This document shows positions 55,531 through 63,472 of a DNA stretch of 64,000 nt, piece by piece. The DNA lies in contig NZ_CP074406.1 of NCBI RefSeq assembly GCF_018388425.1, positions 1,488,001 to 1,552,000 on the forward strand, read 5' to 3'. The DNA comes from Nocardioides faecalis. Lineage in GTDB: Bacteria > Actinomycetota > Actinomycetes > Propionibacteriales > Nocardioidaceae. The notes under the pieces were generated by a model. That model saw only the letters and a list, made by a program, of their open reading frames with translations. It searched no databases and was not told where the DNA came from. The translations under genes and the position numbers were made by a program. Numbering within the stretch: position 1 is the stretch's first letter; every line of letters starts with the position of its first letter.

Positions 55531-56109
55531 TCAGCTGGCGGATCGAGAGGAACGCGCGCGCTTCTTGATCTCCTCGATCACCGTGGTCTTCGCGTCGGCG
55601 TAGGCGTTCATGTCGGGCCATTCTCGCGTGATGAGGTCACGCTTGGTGGCCTCGTAGAGCTGACGATCCTCCGCATGGGAACGAAGGTGATCCCGCAGCA
55701 GCAGGTAGTCGGCGGCCGCTGGGGCGTTGGGCTCAAGAAGGTGGATGTGCACGTCGCGCTGATCGGTGCGCACCAGCCGATGGCCGGGCTCACGGACGCG
55801 CAGGACGTAGCCCGCCGCGATCAAGGGATCGAGGTAGTCCTCTTCAGCGGTGATGTCGGGAACCGTGACCAGGATGTCGATGATGGGCTTGGCCGCAAGC
55901 CCGGGGACCGACGTCGACCCGATGTGCTCGACCGACTCAGCGACGTCGCCTAGGACGCTGCGGATGCGGGACTCGTGCGTGCGGTACAGATCCACCCACG
56001 CCGGGGCGTGCTCGACGAGAAAGAGGTCCCGCTTCTCCACGCCACCCACCAGGAGTACGTCGGTCACGTCGGCGCGCTGTCGCTTTCGTGTCACCGGGCC
56101 ATCGTCCAT
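55531..56109 (-). CDS. GrpB family (UPF0157) nucleotidyltransferase-fold protein
   Basis: 192 residues. The family core is clear: ESVEHIGSTSVPGLAAKPIIDILVTVPD, with the nucleotidyltransferase-like GST-x(n)-D-x-D arrangement, then HIHLLEPNAPAAADYLLLRDHLRSHAEDRQLYEATKRDL. Biochemical function is unknown for the family; some GrpB domains are fused to CoaE. The first 30 residues (KRQRADVTDVLLVGGVEKRD) look like an extension, and the Met before HAPAW is absent, so the exact start is uncertain. Confidence 0.9.
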   Translation of the reverse strand: MDDGPVTRKRQRADVTDVLLVGGVEKRDLFLVEHAPAWVDLYRTHESRIRSVLGDVAESVEHIGSTSVPGLAAKPIIDILVTVPDITAEEDYLDPLIAAGYVLRVREPGHRLVRTDQRDVHIHLLEPNAPAAADYLLLRDHLRSHAEDRQLYEATKRDLITREWPDMNAYADAKTTVIEEIKKRARSSRSAS

Positions 56110-56170
56110 CCGCGAAGGCTAGCCACGCCGGCCCTCGTACGTGCCCTGGGCCGTGGGCGAAGCAGGGTGG

Positions 56171-59100
56171 CTACTCCTTGGGGCTGCGGGGCGGGTTCGC
56201 CCAGCCGTGCTCGAACAGGCACGTGTTCGAGCAGGCGTGCCAGATCCGCTCGGCGTCGGTTCTGCCCGGGAGCGGGTCGGAGTGGACGGCGCGGATGTGG
56301 GACAGGAGGGCGCGGACGGCGTCCACGATTCCGTCGATCGTTGCTGGAGAGATCGTGTCGTCGGCGTTGTAGAGGTCGCGGACCCTCCGAGGCGGCAGCA
56401 GCAGACCGGCGCGGGCGTAGCCCTCAGGGTGGTAGTACTGCAGTAGGTCGTTGGGGAACATGGGCTCGCCCCCTCCGGCCGACAGGTACAGCTGCGGCTG
56501 GCTCGTCTGCTCCGACGGTTTCTCGGCATCGCGCAGGTACAGACGCAGACCCATTCCGCGGCCACCGGTTCGCACGACTCGCGTCAGCCCCAGTGCCTTG
56601 AGCTCGTCGGTCGGGGCCGCGAGATCGCCAGCGGCGAGCTCTGGATCGACACTCAGCCTCGCGGCGATCGCCGTGATCAGCGGACCGACGAGCTGCTTGG
56701 CGACGTCGGCGCTGGTGCGCTCCACCTTCCCGGTGGGGCGCTCGGACCAGCACAGGTCGACGAGCTGGCCGAGCACCGACGGGGTCACCTCCAGTGCCTG
56801 CACTGCTTCCTCGAGGGCGGCGGCCCGCGTGGCGTTCTCCTCGAACCCGATCGCCTGCGCCTCCGCAACGGCCTCGATGAACGCCGGACTGGTCCCCGGC
56901 TCCAGCTTGAACGCGGCCTCCGGGTCGCTCTCGAGCTCACGGTTGGCCAGGTAGGAGGCCAGCGCGGTAGGCAGGCCCGGGCTGGTCAGCACGTGCTCGG
57001 TGAGGACGTCGCCGACCGGAAAGGTGAGCGTGTTCTGGTCCTCCTTCCACTGCTGCACGAGGAACGCCACCGTGCGCCAGTGGTGCTCGGCATCGACGTC
57101 ACCGGCGCCCCGAGCCTCCTCGGCGGACCTGTTGGCGCGGTCGATGACCTGGTCGAGCAGCGGGTGGAGCTGCTCGTATGTGACCTGCAGCCAGCCGTCC
57201 TTCACACCCTGCAGGTCCTGGGGGCTGTAGGTCATCAGGAAGCGGGTGTAGCCACCGCCGTTGTCGGCGATCTCGCCGTTCGTGGCGGCCTCGTACTTCT
57301 CCAGCTGGTTGTGCGAGAGCACCGCCCCCATCTTGGCCTCGATCGCCAGCGCCCACCTGTGGGCGTGGTCGATGGCCCAGATGTCCATGAAGCCGTCGAG
57401 GTGTCGGTTGGTGTGCTCGGGCTTCACCTGGGTCCTCGCCGCGACCGGGTGCTCGCTGCGCTCGTCAGGCGCAAGATCGCCCTCGTCGTCGAACGTGGTG
57501 GGCTCGCCGTCGGCGCCGACCACCATCGGGACGTAGCTCTGGTCCTTCATGTAGTCCAGCAACAGCTCCATCGGCCACGTGCCGAGCTTGTGGGTCTCGC
57601 GCGGGTTGAGCAGCCACGCGAAGAACCGCGAGTAGCGAGTCTCGTAGCTCGTCGACCTGTAGGCGGCGATCTTCCAGACGTTGGGAACCTTGGTCAGCGC
57701 GCTCCTGATGCCGGGGTGGACGGCGAGCTCAGCGAGCTTGGCCGAGGCGGCGGCGAACCCGGGGAAGGGCTTCTCGTCCAGGCCAGCCGCCGACGACGCC
57801 GCAGAGGTGATGGGGGCGGCCGGTCGACGTACCGGGAGCGGCTCCCCGAGCGCGTCGGCTCGCGCCGCGCGCAGCCCGTCGCGGATCGCGGCCTGGGCCT
57901 TGACGTCGGAGGTGTTGTACTTCAGCACCCACTCCGCGGCCGCGGACCCGGGGCCGTCCTTGCGGGCCTGCTCGATCATGGCGAGCGAGTTCGCGCCCCC
58001 GGCCATCTCGACGTCCCATTCGAAGTCGAACAGCGGAGCGACGTTCTTGAGGCCTGCGCCGCCGAGCGCGAAGAAGTTGTCGCTGTACCACTTCCGCAGG
58101 TCACAGGTACGACCTTCGAGCGCGTCGGCGACGAAGGAGAACTTCCGCGTCTCCGACTTCTCCGGGTGGGACCAGTGGTAGATCTTCGCGGTCTTGCCTT
58201 CGGCGTCGGCCTTCGCGAACAGGCCGTCGATGAGGCCGGCGAACTGCCGCGCCAACGCCTCCTCGCCGGCGGCGTCGAGCGGGTCGAGAGTCAACAGCTC
58301 TTCGTAGTAGTGGCCGGTGGCGTCGTCCTGGTCGTGACGGACGTAGACACCCCACTGATAGATGTGGCGGTCGTTGTCCCACTCGATGTCGAAGTCGATC
58401 TCGACGTCAGCGGTCGGGATCTCGACGTCGGCCCACGAGGTGAGCGGCTCGAAGTGGACGCCGTCCAGGGTCATGCGCGCTCGGCGCACCACGTCCTCGA
58501 GCCGCTTCCTCGGGCTCTGGGAGCGCGCCGACTGAGCGACGAACTCGTCTGCGACCGCATCGACGTCAAGGGACGCCAGGCCGTCGAGCGTGTCACCGCC
58601 ATGCTCGCGCAGGAACAGCCACTGGCGGGTGTTGAGCTGGCCGGCAGTGATCGCGAACGACGGGTCGTCGTCGCCGGCGACCTCCTTGCAGTAGGAGAGC
58701 CACGGGCACTCTCCACACTCCGCCGTACCCAGGGGGCGCACGAGCTCGCCACCGTTGAGCGCCGCACGGGCGACCTTGCGGCGGAACCCGAACTCGTGGT
58801 CGTAGCGTTCCATGAGGTTGCGCTTCGCCCGGTTGTCGGCCGCCGACGCGGAGTAGGTCTGCACCGTGAGCTCGTCGAGGTCGTACCAGGTGATGGCGAC
58901 CTCGCCACCGGTCTGTGCCGCCAGGTCCGAGGTACCGATGATGCCGCCCCAGTGCCCGTCGCCGGGGTGCAGGCCGAGGTCCTCGAGCATCCGGTTGTAG
59001 TGGGCCAGCTGGAAGGCGTCGTCCTCCCACCTGCCGCCCTTGTTGGACAACCCCGCCACCTCGAACCGGGCGGCCGGGGCGGAAGCCGTCGACAGCAGCA

Positions 59101-59494
59101 CCGTCTGCTTCCGGCTCGCCGCCACGGTCTGGTGGTTCTTGACGTCGACGGGCAGGTATCCGCCGGGAACGCGTACCAGGACATCAGGTGCGCCGGAACG
59201 ACCTCCGGCGTCGGGCAGACGGCCATCGAGGATCAGGTCCGCGCCGTCGGCGATCAGCTGCATCGTCTCCTCGATCGCAGCCGTCCACTCCAGCTCGGAG
59301 CTGACCCGCACGCACCCGGGCACGGCGTCGAGGCGCGAGAACACGACGGCCTCGAGCTCGCGACCCTTCGCGAGCTTCTCCTTGACCGCCTCGTTCTGTT
59401 CCGGCTCCGGCGGAGCGTCGGGGGAGTACTTGTTGTGGGTGACGCGGGGGCATCGCTTCGCGGGGTAGCCGCCGAGCGGCGGTGCGGGGGTCAC
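56171..59494 (-). CDS. Multi-nuclease fusion: Cas4/AddB-like Fe-S nuclease, RNase H-like exonuclease and PD-(D/E)XK nuclease
   Basis: 1107 residues from the GTG overlapping the preceding gene's stop. Module 1 (about 1-280) is a RecB/TM0106-like nuclease: D104 (APDVLVR), D117-V-K119 (DVKNH), Q162-x3-Y166 (QLAHY), and cysteines C15, C260, C263, C269 spaced as in Cas4/AddB [4Fe-4S] proteins. Module 2 (about 355-570) is RNase H-like/YprB-type, with D369-I-E371 (DFDIEWD) and the late motif KYNTSDVKAQAAIRDGL. Module 3 (about 600-850) resembles PDDEXK_4: YETRYSRFFAWLLNPRETHK, D704 (DIWAID), E719-A-K721 (IEAKMGA) and Q730-x3-Y734. The last 250 residues are unassigned. There is no helicase or ATPase motif, unlike the TM0106-helicase fusions I recall. 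A role in DNA defence or processing is inferred. Confidence 0.85.
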   Translation of the reverse strand: MTPAPPLGGYPAKRCPRVTHNKYSPDAPPEPEQNEAVKEKLAKGRELEAVVFSRLDAVPGCVRVSSELEWTAAIEETMQLIADGADLILDGRLPDAGGRSGAPDVLVRVPGGYLPVDVKNHQTVAASRKQTVLLSTASAPAARFEVAGLSNKGGRWEDDAFQLAHYNRMLEDLGLHPGDGHWGGIIGTSDLAAQTGGEVAITWYDLDELTVQTYSASAADNRAKRNLMERYDHEFGFRRKVARAALNGGELVRPLGTAECGECPWLSYCKEVAGDDDPSFAITAGQLNTRQWLFLREHGGDTLDGLASLDVDAVADEFVAQSARSQSPRKRLEDVVRRARMTLDGVHFEPLTSWADVEIPTADVEIDFDIEWDNDRHIYQWGVYVRHDQDDATGHYYEELLTLDPLDAAGEEALARQFAGLIDGLFAKADAEGKTAKIYHWSHPEKSETRKFSFVADALEGRTCDLRKWYSDNFFALGGAGLKNVAPLFDFEWDVEMAGGANSLAMIEQARKDGPGSAAAEWVLKYNTSDVKAQAAIRDGLRAARADALGEPLPVRRPAAPITSAASSAAGLDEKPFPGFAAASAKLAELAVHPGIRSALTKVPNVWKIAAYRSTSYETRYSRFFAWLLNPRETHKLGTWPMELLLDYMKDQSYVPMVVGADGEPTTFDDEGDLAPDERSEHPVAARTQVKPEHTNRHLDGFMDIWAIDHAHRWALAIEAKMGAVLSHNQLEKYEAATNGEIADNGGGYTRFLMTYSPQDLQGVKDGWLQVTYEQLHPLLDQVIDRANRSAEEARGAGDVDAEHHWRTVAFLVQQWKEDQNTLTFPVGDVLTEHVLTSPGLPTALASYLANRELESDPEAAFKLEPGTSPAFIEAVAEAQAIGFEENATRAAALEEAVQALEVTPSVLGQLVDLCWSERPTGKVERTSADVAKQLVGPLITAIAARLSVDPELAAGDLAAPTDELKALGLTRVVRTGGRGMGLRLYLRDAEKPSEQTSQPQLYLSAGGGEPMFPNDLLQYYHPEGYARAGLLLPPRRVRDLYNADDTISPATIDGIVDAVRALLSHIRAVHSDPLPGRTDAERIWHACSNTCLFEHGWANPPRSPKE

Positions 59495-60039
59495 AGTGAT
59501 GGCTCCCTCTCGGGCAGGCTCGGGGCGTCGATGCAGAACACCTCTCCCCAGGGGGTGCCGGGCTTGTTCTGCTTGTTCCACCGCTCGACGGCCTCGAGGA
59601 ACTCCGAGCGCAGCTCGGAGTAGACGAAACGGAGCTCGGCGTCGGTGGCGCCGGCGGGTCCTACCCAGGGCAGGTGGCGAGCGACGGCCTCGGCGTCGAC
59701 CTTGACCGTGGCCCGGTGTCCCCGGCCGCCGGAGGACTTCCATTCGACGTGGCCCGACGGGCTGTGCGGGATCCGCTGGTCGCACAGGCACAGGTAGGAC
59801 AGCTCGAAGCCCGCCCAGCGGCGCTCGATGATCATCCACTCGCCCCCCAGCGACAGGTTGTCGCCCGTGCAGCCGTCGACCATGTCCTGGACGTGCTGCT
59901 CCGCGACGTGGAGACCGATGTTCGCCTCCACGACGACCTTCAGGTGGTCCGGGCCCCGGTCGCCCATGTCGTTGAAGTCCTCGAAGTCGCTCAGGCCCGA
60001 ACGCTGCTGATGACGGTGGATGTGGGTGATGCCAGGCAT
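59491..60039 (-). CDS. Hypothetical protein, second gene of the nuclease operon
   Basis: 182 residues. No recognised domain. The N-terminus is His-rich (MPGITHIHRHQQRSG), followed by acidic helical text (LSDFEDFNDMGDRGPDHLKVVVEANIGLHVAEQHVQDMVDG) and a Cys pair in LSYLCLCDQRIPH that could bind metal. The C-terminus is rich in aromatic and charged residues (AELRFVYSELRSEFLEAVERW). Its TGA overlaps the GTG of the nuclease gene, so the two products are probably made in fixed ratio. The upstream gene ends 67 bases before its ATG. Confidence 0.75.
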   Translation of the reverse strand: MPGITHIHRHQQRSGLSDFEDFNDMGDRGPDHLKVVVEANIGLHVAEQHVQDMVDGCTGDNLSLGGEWMIIERRWAGFELSYLCLCDQRIPHSPSGHVEWKSSGGRGHRATVKVDAEAVARHLPWVGPAGATDAELRFVYSELRSEFLEAVERWNKQNKPGTPWGEVFCIDAPSLPEREPSL

Positions 60040-60105
60040 GTGAACGCTGCTTCCTGCGAAGAAGGGGCGGGGGTCGGGACCGGTCCGAGAGGCTTCAGCC
60101 GGGGC

Positions 60106-60705
60106 CTACCAGGGGTGGTGCAGGTCGACGCCCTCGCGTACGGCGACGTCGGCGATGTGCCAGATCCGCTCGACGACGTCGTCGCGCTCGTAGTGCATCA
60201 TCACCGAGCAGGTCCCACCCGGCCCCTGCGCCTTGTCGGCCGTGTCCGCCTCCGCACTCACGTGCTCCCACATCTTGTCCAGCACAGCGGCGTCGCCGAG
60301 GAGCGCGACGTGCGCGGTCGACCACTCCTCGTCGCCGGGGAACACCTTCGCGAACACCGGCGCCGACGGGTCGGAAGATGGGATGCGACCGACCCTGCTC
60401 CAGGCGTCGAAGTCGGAGAACTCGTGGTCGTGGAACAGCTCGTACCCGAACGTGTGGATGCCGGCCTCCGCGAGCGCATCCACGTACGGCGCCAGGTCGC
60501 CGGGCCCGAAGTCCTGCTCGTTGAAGATCAGCAGCGCTGCGGCGACCCCGGAGTCCTCGTTCATGCCGGCGGGCGTCCACTCGTAGCCGGCGGCAGTCAG
60601 CGCCACCCCGACCGCACCGATCTGCTCACGCGGCCAAGCGAGGACTTCGACGACATTGGCGCCGAAGGCCTTCACGAGGGCATAGGTACGAGGGGAGGCG
60701 GTCAT
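60106..60705 (-). CDS. Hypothetical protein, first gene of the nuclease operon
   Basis: 199 residues, starting MTASPRTYALVKAFGANVVEVL behind AGGAG. Acidic and aromatic, apparently soluble, with no known motif. Residues such as FGYELFHDHEFSDFDAWSRVG and VMMHYERDDVVERIWHIADVAV have no match in families I know. It lies 66 bases upstream of the 182-residue gene on the same strand. Lower G+C than the core genes in this window. It may be a partner of the nuclease or an independent gene. Confidence 0.7.
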   Translation of the reverse strand: MTASPRTYALVKAFGANVVEVLAWPREQIGAVGVALTAAGYEWTPAGMNEDSGVAAALLIFNEQDFGPGDLAPYVDALAEAGIHTFGYELFHDHEFSDFDAWSRVGRIPSSDPSAPVFAKVFPGDEEWSTAHVALLGDAAVLDKMWEHVSAEADTADKAQGPGGTCSVMMHYERDDVVERIWHIADVAVREGVDLHHPW

Positions 60706-60929
60706 GAGGCTCCTGGAGTTCTCAACGTGTTGGTGAACGCCCGACGTTGTTGCGCCCAGCGTGCCTGAGTTCGTGTCGCGCGTACCGGCTTTGCGCATGA
60801 AAGCGCTGGCCGGAAGTCGCGAGGCGAAGGGGAGAAGCATGTCTGGCGGGTCCGACACATCCCGCGCCGTCGGCGACATGACTGGTGCCAGCCGGGCGCC
60901 GCGCTTCTCGGTTTTTGGGTACCTTCGCC

Positions 60930-60947
60930 AGTCTGCGGTGTCAGACT
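60930..60947. promoter_or_regulatory. Inverted repeat in the divergent spacer of the nuclease operon
   Basis: AGTCTG (60930-60935) and CAGACT (60942-60947) are perfect inverted 6-base arms separated by six bases, ending six bases before the GTG of the plus-strand gene at 60954. It may be an operator shared by the two divergent transcription units. Confidence 0.4.
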
Positions 60948-60953
60948 CCCGCC

Positions 60954-61709
60954 GTGAACCAGATCGAGATCCTGTTCGCCTTCCTCGGCGTCGTCGTGAC
61001 CGCGTCGCAGGTGTGGCAGGCCAGGACGGCGCAGAAAGCTGCCGACCGGCTGCGTCTTGCAGACGACAAGAGGTTCGCGCTCGCCATATGTGAGCCGTTG
61101 GCGACCCCTGAGGTGCATGCGATCCTGGCCAAGGACGACCCGACGAAGGATGAGCTCTCCTTCCTCGAGGCGCGGTTCGCGCTGGTCGACGCCAGCGCAG
61201 GGCTGCTCTCCGATTCCGTCACGAAGGAGAAGAGCATCGGTGCCACGATCGAGGCCTCCCTCAGACCGGCCAAGGACTTCTTGGAGAGGAACGGGGGCGA
61301 CCCCTCCACCGACGCGGTGGACACGAAGCTGGGCAAGGTCACCGACCACACGAAGTACTCGTGGGACGGTGCGGACGCGAAGCTGCCCAAGATCGTGGTC
61401 GTCAACCGGATCGCGCGCCGCTGGGCCACGGACAAGGGCATCACGTGCAAGGAGGAGTTCCTCGCCAGCTTCGAGGAAGAGCTGCGCGCCGCGGTGCCCG
61501 GCCGGGCCGCCGAGCTCAACCGCAACGGGTTGCTGAGCGAGAAGGCGGCGAAGGACTACCTACCCGATGGTGCTCTGGTGCTCGACGGTGTCGAGTACGG
61601 CGTCGACTGGTCCTGTGGGTTCAAGAACACGCGCATCGGCGTCGAGGTCCACAAGCCGGTCATCGAGTACTTCAAGGACAAGCACCAGTACCCCATCGTG
61701 CGTCGCTGA
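60954..61709 (+). CDS. Hypothetical membrane-anchored protein divergent from the nuclease operon
   Basis: 251 residues from GTG. A single N-terminal hydrophobic segment (NQIEILFAFLGVVVTASQVWQA) is followed by a charged, helical cytoplasmic domain (KAADRLRLADDKRFALAICEPLATPEVHAILAKDDPTKDEL). A distal region includes KLPKIVVVNRIARRWATDKGITCKEEF and ends EYFKDKHQYPIVRR. No domain recognised. No ribosome site is visible before the GTG, so translation may be leaderless. Placement beside the nuclease operon and low G+C suggest accessory DNA. Confidence 0.7.
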   Translation: MNQIEILFAFLGVVVTASQVWQARTAQKAADRLRLADDKRFALAICEPLATPEVHAILAKDDPTKDELSFLEARFALVDASAGLLSDSVTKEKSIGATIEASLRPAKDFLERNGGDPSTDAVDTKLGKVTDHTKYSWDGADAKLPKIVVVNRIARRWATDKGITCKEEFLASFEEELRAAVPGRAAELNRNGLLSEKAAKDYLPDGALVLDGVEYGVDWSCGFKNTRIGVEVHKPVIEYFKDKHQYPIVRR

Positions 61710-61865
61710 CCGTGACCGACGGCTGCCACCTGCCCAGCTGCGCACGTGGCTCCTGGCGGGCTTCGTTCCCGGGCGGGAGGGCGTCCTGCGTGCCCAGCCA
61801 GCGAGTGCACGAGCCGTAAGCCCAAGAAGAGGAAACCCGCATGGAGCGCCCAGACACCCTGAACA

Positions 61866-62115
61866 TCCGGTGGCGCTATGGCCGGCGCCGTCGGTGACGG
61901 TCAGGGTGAAGGCGTAAGACCCCGAGGCGCCACGGTTCGCCGGTGATCGTGCCGGTGGAGGCGTCCTCGCCCGCGTCGTTCAGCAGGCTGATCGCGTCTC
62001 GATCCGCGCTTGTCGCACGAATGGTGTACCGGCCCAGGGACCCGTAGTCGCTGTACTTGCCAGCGATCGCAGGGTTGCCGGTCCCGACACCGTCGACGGT
62101 CGCGGTCCACGTCCG
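61866..62115 (-). pseudogene. Remnant of a secreted peptidase/PKD-type protein
   Basis: On the minus strand RTWTATVDGVGTGNPAIAGKYSDYGSLGRYTI closely resembles the post-catalytic segment of the metallopeptidase at 15474 (VDGVGRGTWANGYDDYGSLGAYTV). It runs on as EDASTGTITGEP, then the frame shifts and NRGASGSYAFTLTVTDGAGHSATG follows, a PKD/immunoglobulin-like strand pattern. Neither start nor stop belongs to it. I read it as a decayed fragment of a related extracellular enzyme. Confidence 0.6.
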
Positions 62116-62137
62116 GATCCTTCCGAAGGCACCGCTG

Positions 62138-62329
62138 ATCACCCGCACGTCCGTCCCCTCCGGCAAGGTCAAGAAGCGGTACACCGCGACGGTGAATGCG
62201 ACCGGTGCCAAGGTCACCTTCACCGGGAAGCCGACGAAGGCCGGCAAGCACAAGATCACCCTGGCTGGCCGCGACCTCCACGGCCGCACCGCTCGCAAGA
62301 GCATCGTCATCACGATCAAGCGCCGCTGA
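62138..62329 (+). pseudogene. C-terminal remnant of a surface protein
   Basis: The plus strand reads ITRTSVPSGKVKKRYTATVN, then ATGAKVTFTGKPTKAGKHKI and TLAGRDLHGRTARKSIVITI, ending KRR and stop. The beta-rich, Lys-rich style is that of terminal Ig-like modules in secreted actinobacterial proteins. There is no matching N-terminal part; upstream bases belong to the opposite-strand remnant. It could in theory be translated from ATG 62057, but no ribosome site or signal is present. Confidence 0.5.
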
Positions 62330-62356
62330 CCGAATGCCAGCTCCTCTTGAACCGCG

Positions 62357-62397
62357 CAGGGCTCCCCGGCACTGCGGTGCGGGGGGGGGAGTCCTGT
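62357..62397. terminator. Hairpin with a nine-G run
   Basis: CAGGGCTCCCC pairs with GGGGAGTCCTG (one G-T wobble), with CGCA/TGCG extending the base of the stem. The loop side carries a run of nine G. It is 40 bases beyond the stop of the minus-strand hydrolase and after the plus-strand remnant, so it can act as a terminator for either. Confidence 0.45.
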
Positions 62398-62437
62398 GCG
62401 CCGATGGCGACCAGTTCCTCGCCGAGGCGAGCTCCTG

Positions 62438-63376
62438 TCAGGCGGTCCTTGTGGTCGGCGGCACGTGCGTGGTGAGGAAGGCGAGCTGGTCGGAGACCAC
62501 CGTGCTGAACAAGGGTTCGACGTAGGGATCGAAGTGGCCGCAGTCGTAGCTGCGGACTGTCGCCTGCTTGATCCGCCCTGCGGTCCGGCGCGCCACGGAG
62601 GCGGGTGTGATCGCGTCGCGCTCTGCGATCTGGACGAGCACGGGGCACGTGATGCTCCCAGCGAACCTGCCGGGGGAGTAGGCCCCGAGCCTCGCGACGA
62701 TCCGGGCCGCGACGTCGGACCGGAACTGCCCGGGGGCGAAGCCCGAGTCGGCCTCCAGACGTGCGAGCCCCGCGACAGCGTCGGACGAGGTCATCGCGGC
62801 CGCCTGGCCGGGTGTGCCGATGCACGGGATGAAGACGGGCTCCCCACCGCGGACGGTGCGGACTAGATCCCGCAGCGCCAGCGGCGCCAGCCCGACCGCG
62901 GCACGGAGACCGGCTGACCGCACCGCTGCGGGGCCGCTGACGTGCGGAACCTGCGCGATCACCGCGGCCAGGGGCTCGCCTCGCCCGGCCAGGGTCAGCA
63001 CGTGACCGCCGGCGAACGACGTGCCCCACGCCACCAGCCGGTTCGGGTCGACGCCGTCGAGGCAGCGGGCGAAGTCCAGTGCTGCCGACCAGTCGTCGTG
63101 CTGCATCTTGATGTCGAGAACCTGCCGAGGCTCCCCGGCGCTGTCACCGAACCCCCGGTAGTCGAAGGTGAGGACCGCGTAGCCCGCAGCCGCGAAGTGC
63201 TCGGCGTAGGCGGGCAGCCGGAGGGCGCGCACGGCACCGAAGCCGTGCCCCATCACGATCGCGGCGGTCGGACCGGTCGCCGCGACGGGTCGGTAGACGG
63301 TCGCTGCGCACGAAACCCCGTGGGACAGAAACGTGACGTTCTCGCTGGTGAACCCGAGGTCGGCCGAGCCGGGCAT
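62438..63376 (-). CDS. Alpha/beta hydrolase (X-Pro dipeptidyl-peptidase/DLH-like)
   Basis: 312 residues. The fold is evident from VTFLSHGVSCAATVYRPVA, IVMGHGFGAVRALRLPAYAEHFAAAGYAVLTFDYRGFGDSAG, the nucleophile elbow AWGTSFAGGHVLTLAGR, the acid strand CPVLVQIAERDAITP and the catalytic His in SYDCGHFDPYVEPLF. Proteins of this kind hydrolyse esters or polyketide-like lactones. GGAGGAACGAC precedes the ATG. It is divergent from the TetR gene at 63473, its likely regulator, across a spacer with nested inverted repeats. Confidence 0.88.
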   Translation of the reverse strand: MPGSADLGFTSENVTFLSHGVSCAATVYRPVAATGPTAAIVMGHGFGAVRALRLPAYAEHFAAAGYAVLTFDYRGFGDSAGEPRQVLDIKMQHDDWSAALDFARCLDGVDPNRLVAWGTSFAGGHVLTLAGRGEPLAAVIAQVPHVSGPAAVRSAGLRAAVGLAPLALRDLVRTVRGGEPVFIPCIGTPGQAAAMTSSDAVAGLARLEADSGFAPGQFRSDVAARIVARLGAYSPGRFAGSITCPVLVQIAERDAITPASVARRTAGRIKQATVRSYDCGHFDPYVEPLFSTVVSDQLAFLTTHVPPTTRTA

Positions 63377-63425
63377 GTCGTTCCTCCGTGCAGGTGGGAG
63401 CGCTGAGGCAGTCTGGGATGGCGTG

Positions 63426-63466
63426 CAAGAACGTAGGCAGGTTCTTGAACGGCATTCAAGTAGCAT
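63426..63466. promoter_or_regulatory. Nested inverted repeats and -10 element in the hydrolase/TetR spacer
   Basis: CAAGAAC (63426-63432) and GTTCTTG (63441-63447) are perfect 7-base arms; overlapping them, CTTGAA (63444-63449) and TTCAAG (63455-63460) are perfect 6-base arms. TAGCAT (63461-63466) is a -10-like element six bases before the TetR GTG, which suggests a leaderless message. This is the typical layout of a TetR autoregulatory operator controlling both divergent genes. Confidence 0.65.
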
Positions 63467-63472
63467 CGGGCC

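Larger units (their letters stand above)
61710..62437. other. Gene-remnant region
   Basis: This 728-base stretch has no intact gene. From about 61870 to 62110 the minus strand carries pieces of a secreted protein; from about 62140 to 62329 the plus strand carries the C-terminal end of another (both listed separately). The remaining parts, 61710-61865 and 62400-62437, show nothing I recognise. Confidence 0.6.

Noticed and set aside
56171..59839. A longer start at 59839 for the nuclease fusion
   Set aside because: The extra 115 codons overlap the upstream gene in another frame and look non-coding; the GTG at 59494 overlapping that gene's stop is the natural start.
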